The notes under the pieces are model-generated. The model did no database searches. It worked only from the letters and a program-made list of their open reading frames with translations, and was not told the origin of the DNA. A DNA stretch of 6,031 bases, from assembly GCA_937892955.1 (NCBI GenBank), contig CALBKH010000055.1, positions 1 through 6,031 on the forward strand. Reading direction: 5' to 3'. A program made the translations under genes and the position numbers. Shown one piece after another: positions 5,884-6,031 of this stretch. Within the stretch, counting starts at the first letter, position 1; each line of letters opens with the position of its first letter. The stretch comes from an uncultured Alphaproteobacteria bacterium. GTDB lineage: Bacteria; Pseudomonadota; Alphaproteobacteria; Rhizobiales; Ancalomicrobiaceae.

Positions 5884-5926
5884 CCGATATCATCAGGCGA
5901 TGATCTCGGCGACGACGCCGGCGCCG
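5884..5926 (-). pseudogene. Degenerate duplicate of the tuf 3' end
   Basis: This stretch repeats the end of tuf at 5961-6006. Bases 5891-5926 and 5971-6006 differ at only 2 of 36 positions, and the match continues past the stop codon with one substitution and a 3-base gap. Read on the minus strand it gives GAGVVAEIIA and a stop, against GAGVVAKIIA in tuf. It has no start or body, so it is a fragment. Most likely it is a remnant of unequal recombination or gene conversion between tuf copies, since many proteobacteria carry two tuf genes. Confidence 0.7.
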
Positions 5927-5929
5927 CCT

Positions 5930-5953
5930 CCGTCCGCGGTCGGCCGCGGACGG
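5930..5953 (-). terminator. Perfect 10-bp hairpin after tuf, possible terminator
   Basis: CCGTCCGCGG and CCGCGGACGG are exact reverse complements around a 4-base loop, starting 19 bases after the tuf stop. There is no T run, so it may work with Rho or act as a 3'-end stabiliser rather than as a classical intrinsic terminator. It lies exactly between the two copies of the tuf tail. Confidence 0.45.
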
Positions 5954-5972
5954 CTCGGCGCCGAAATCATCG

Positions 5973-6031
5973 TCAGGCGATGATCTTGGCGACGACGCCG
6001 GCGCCGACGGTGCGGCCGCCTTCACGGATGG
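5973..6031 (-). CDS. tuf: Elongation factor Tu, C-terminal end (5' part outside window)
   Basis: The last 18 residues of EF-Tu, IREGGRTVGAGVVAKIIA, followed by TGA at 5973-5975. EF-Tu delivers aminoacyl-tRNA to the ribosome with GTP, and this segment is the end of its third beta-barrel domain, a highly conserved signature. The rest of the gene is cut off by the window edge. Its place upstream of tRNA-Trp and secE is the standard position of the tufB copy. A degenerate repeat of this end lies 80 bases further downstream. Confidence 0.95.
   Translation of the reverse strand, partial: IREGGRTVGAGVVAKIIA

Larger units (their letters stand above)
5713..5972 (-). other. tuf to tRNA-Trp intergenic region
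   Basis: A 260-base gap without a believable gene. From the tuf side it holds a 10-bp hairpin (5930-5953), a second degenerate copy of the tuf 3' end (5884-5926), two further hairpins (5854-5881, 5801-5820), a perfect DnaA-box sequence (5763-5771) and the upstream arm of the tRNA inverted repeat. No clear promoter for the tRNA was found. Confidence 0.6.

Overview
The window is GC-rich bacterial DNA. Every recognisable gene lies on the minus strand. Read in the direction of transcription (high to low coordinates) the order is tuf (3' end only), tRNA-Trp(CCA), secE, nusG, rplK, rplA, rplJ, rplL, rpoB (N-terminal 553 codons). This is the classic transcription/translation supercluster. Protein sequence style (the 65-aa SecE with one membrane span, the L10 start VDRAEKRE, the L7/L12 hinge, the RpoB segment MDQTNPLSE) points to an alphaproteobacterium, probably Hyphomicrobiales (Rhizobiales). 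The genus cannot be fixed from this window.

Layout. At 5973-6031 are the last 18 codons of EF-Tu plus the stop. The 260-base gap at 5713-5972 holds a degenerate second copy of the tuf 3' end, several hairpins and one perfect DnaA-box sequence. tRNA-Trp (5637-5712) is bracketed by a perfect 10-bp inverted repeat. After a 103-base spacer with a strong hairpin come secE and nusG, 21 bases apart. A 268-base leader at 4516-4783 with a possible three-way-junction fold precedes rplK and rplA, which are 4 bases apart and probably translationally coupled. A 28-bp tandem repeat overlaps the rplA stop codon. A roughly 470-base hairpin-rich leader precedes rplJ (GTG start) and rplL. The 278-base rplL-rpoB gap contains a hairpin followed by a T run, a probable terminator/attenuator. 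rpoB runs off the left end of the window just after the rifampicin-resistance region, which looks wild type.

Together the genes supply elongation (EF-Tu, tRNA-Trp), protein export (SecE), transcription elongation and anti-termination (NusG), the ribosomal L1 stalk (L1), the GTPase-associated centre and stalk (L11, L10, L7/L12) and the RNA polymerase beta subunit. In well studied bacteria, L1 and L10 regulate such operons by binding their own mRNA, and an attenuator reduces rpoBC transcription relative to rplJL. The long leaders here fit that scheme, but specific binding sites cannot be proven by eye.

No unknown multi-gene system is present. The unusual material is all non-coding: the partial tuf tail duplication, the repeat at the rplA stop, the structured leaders and the inverted repeat around tRNA-Trp.
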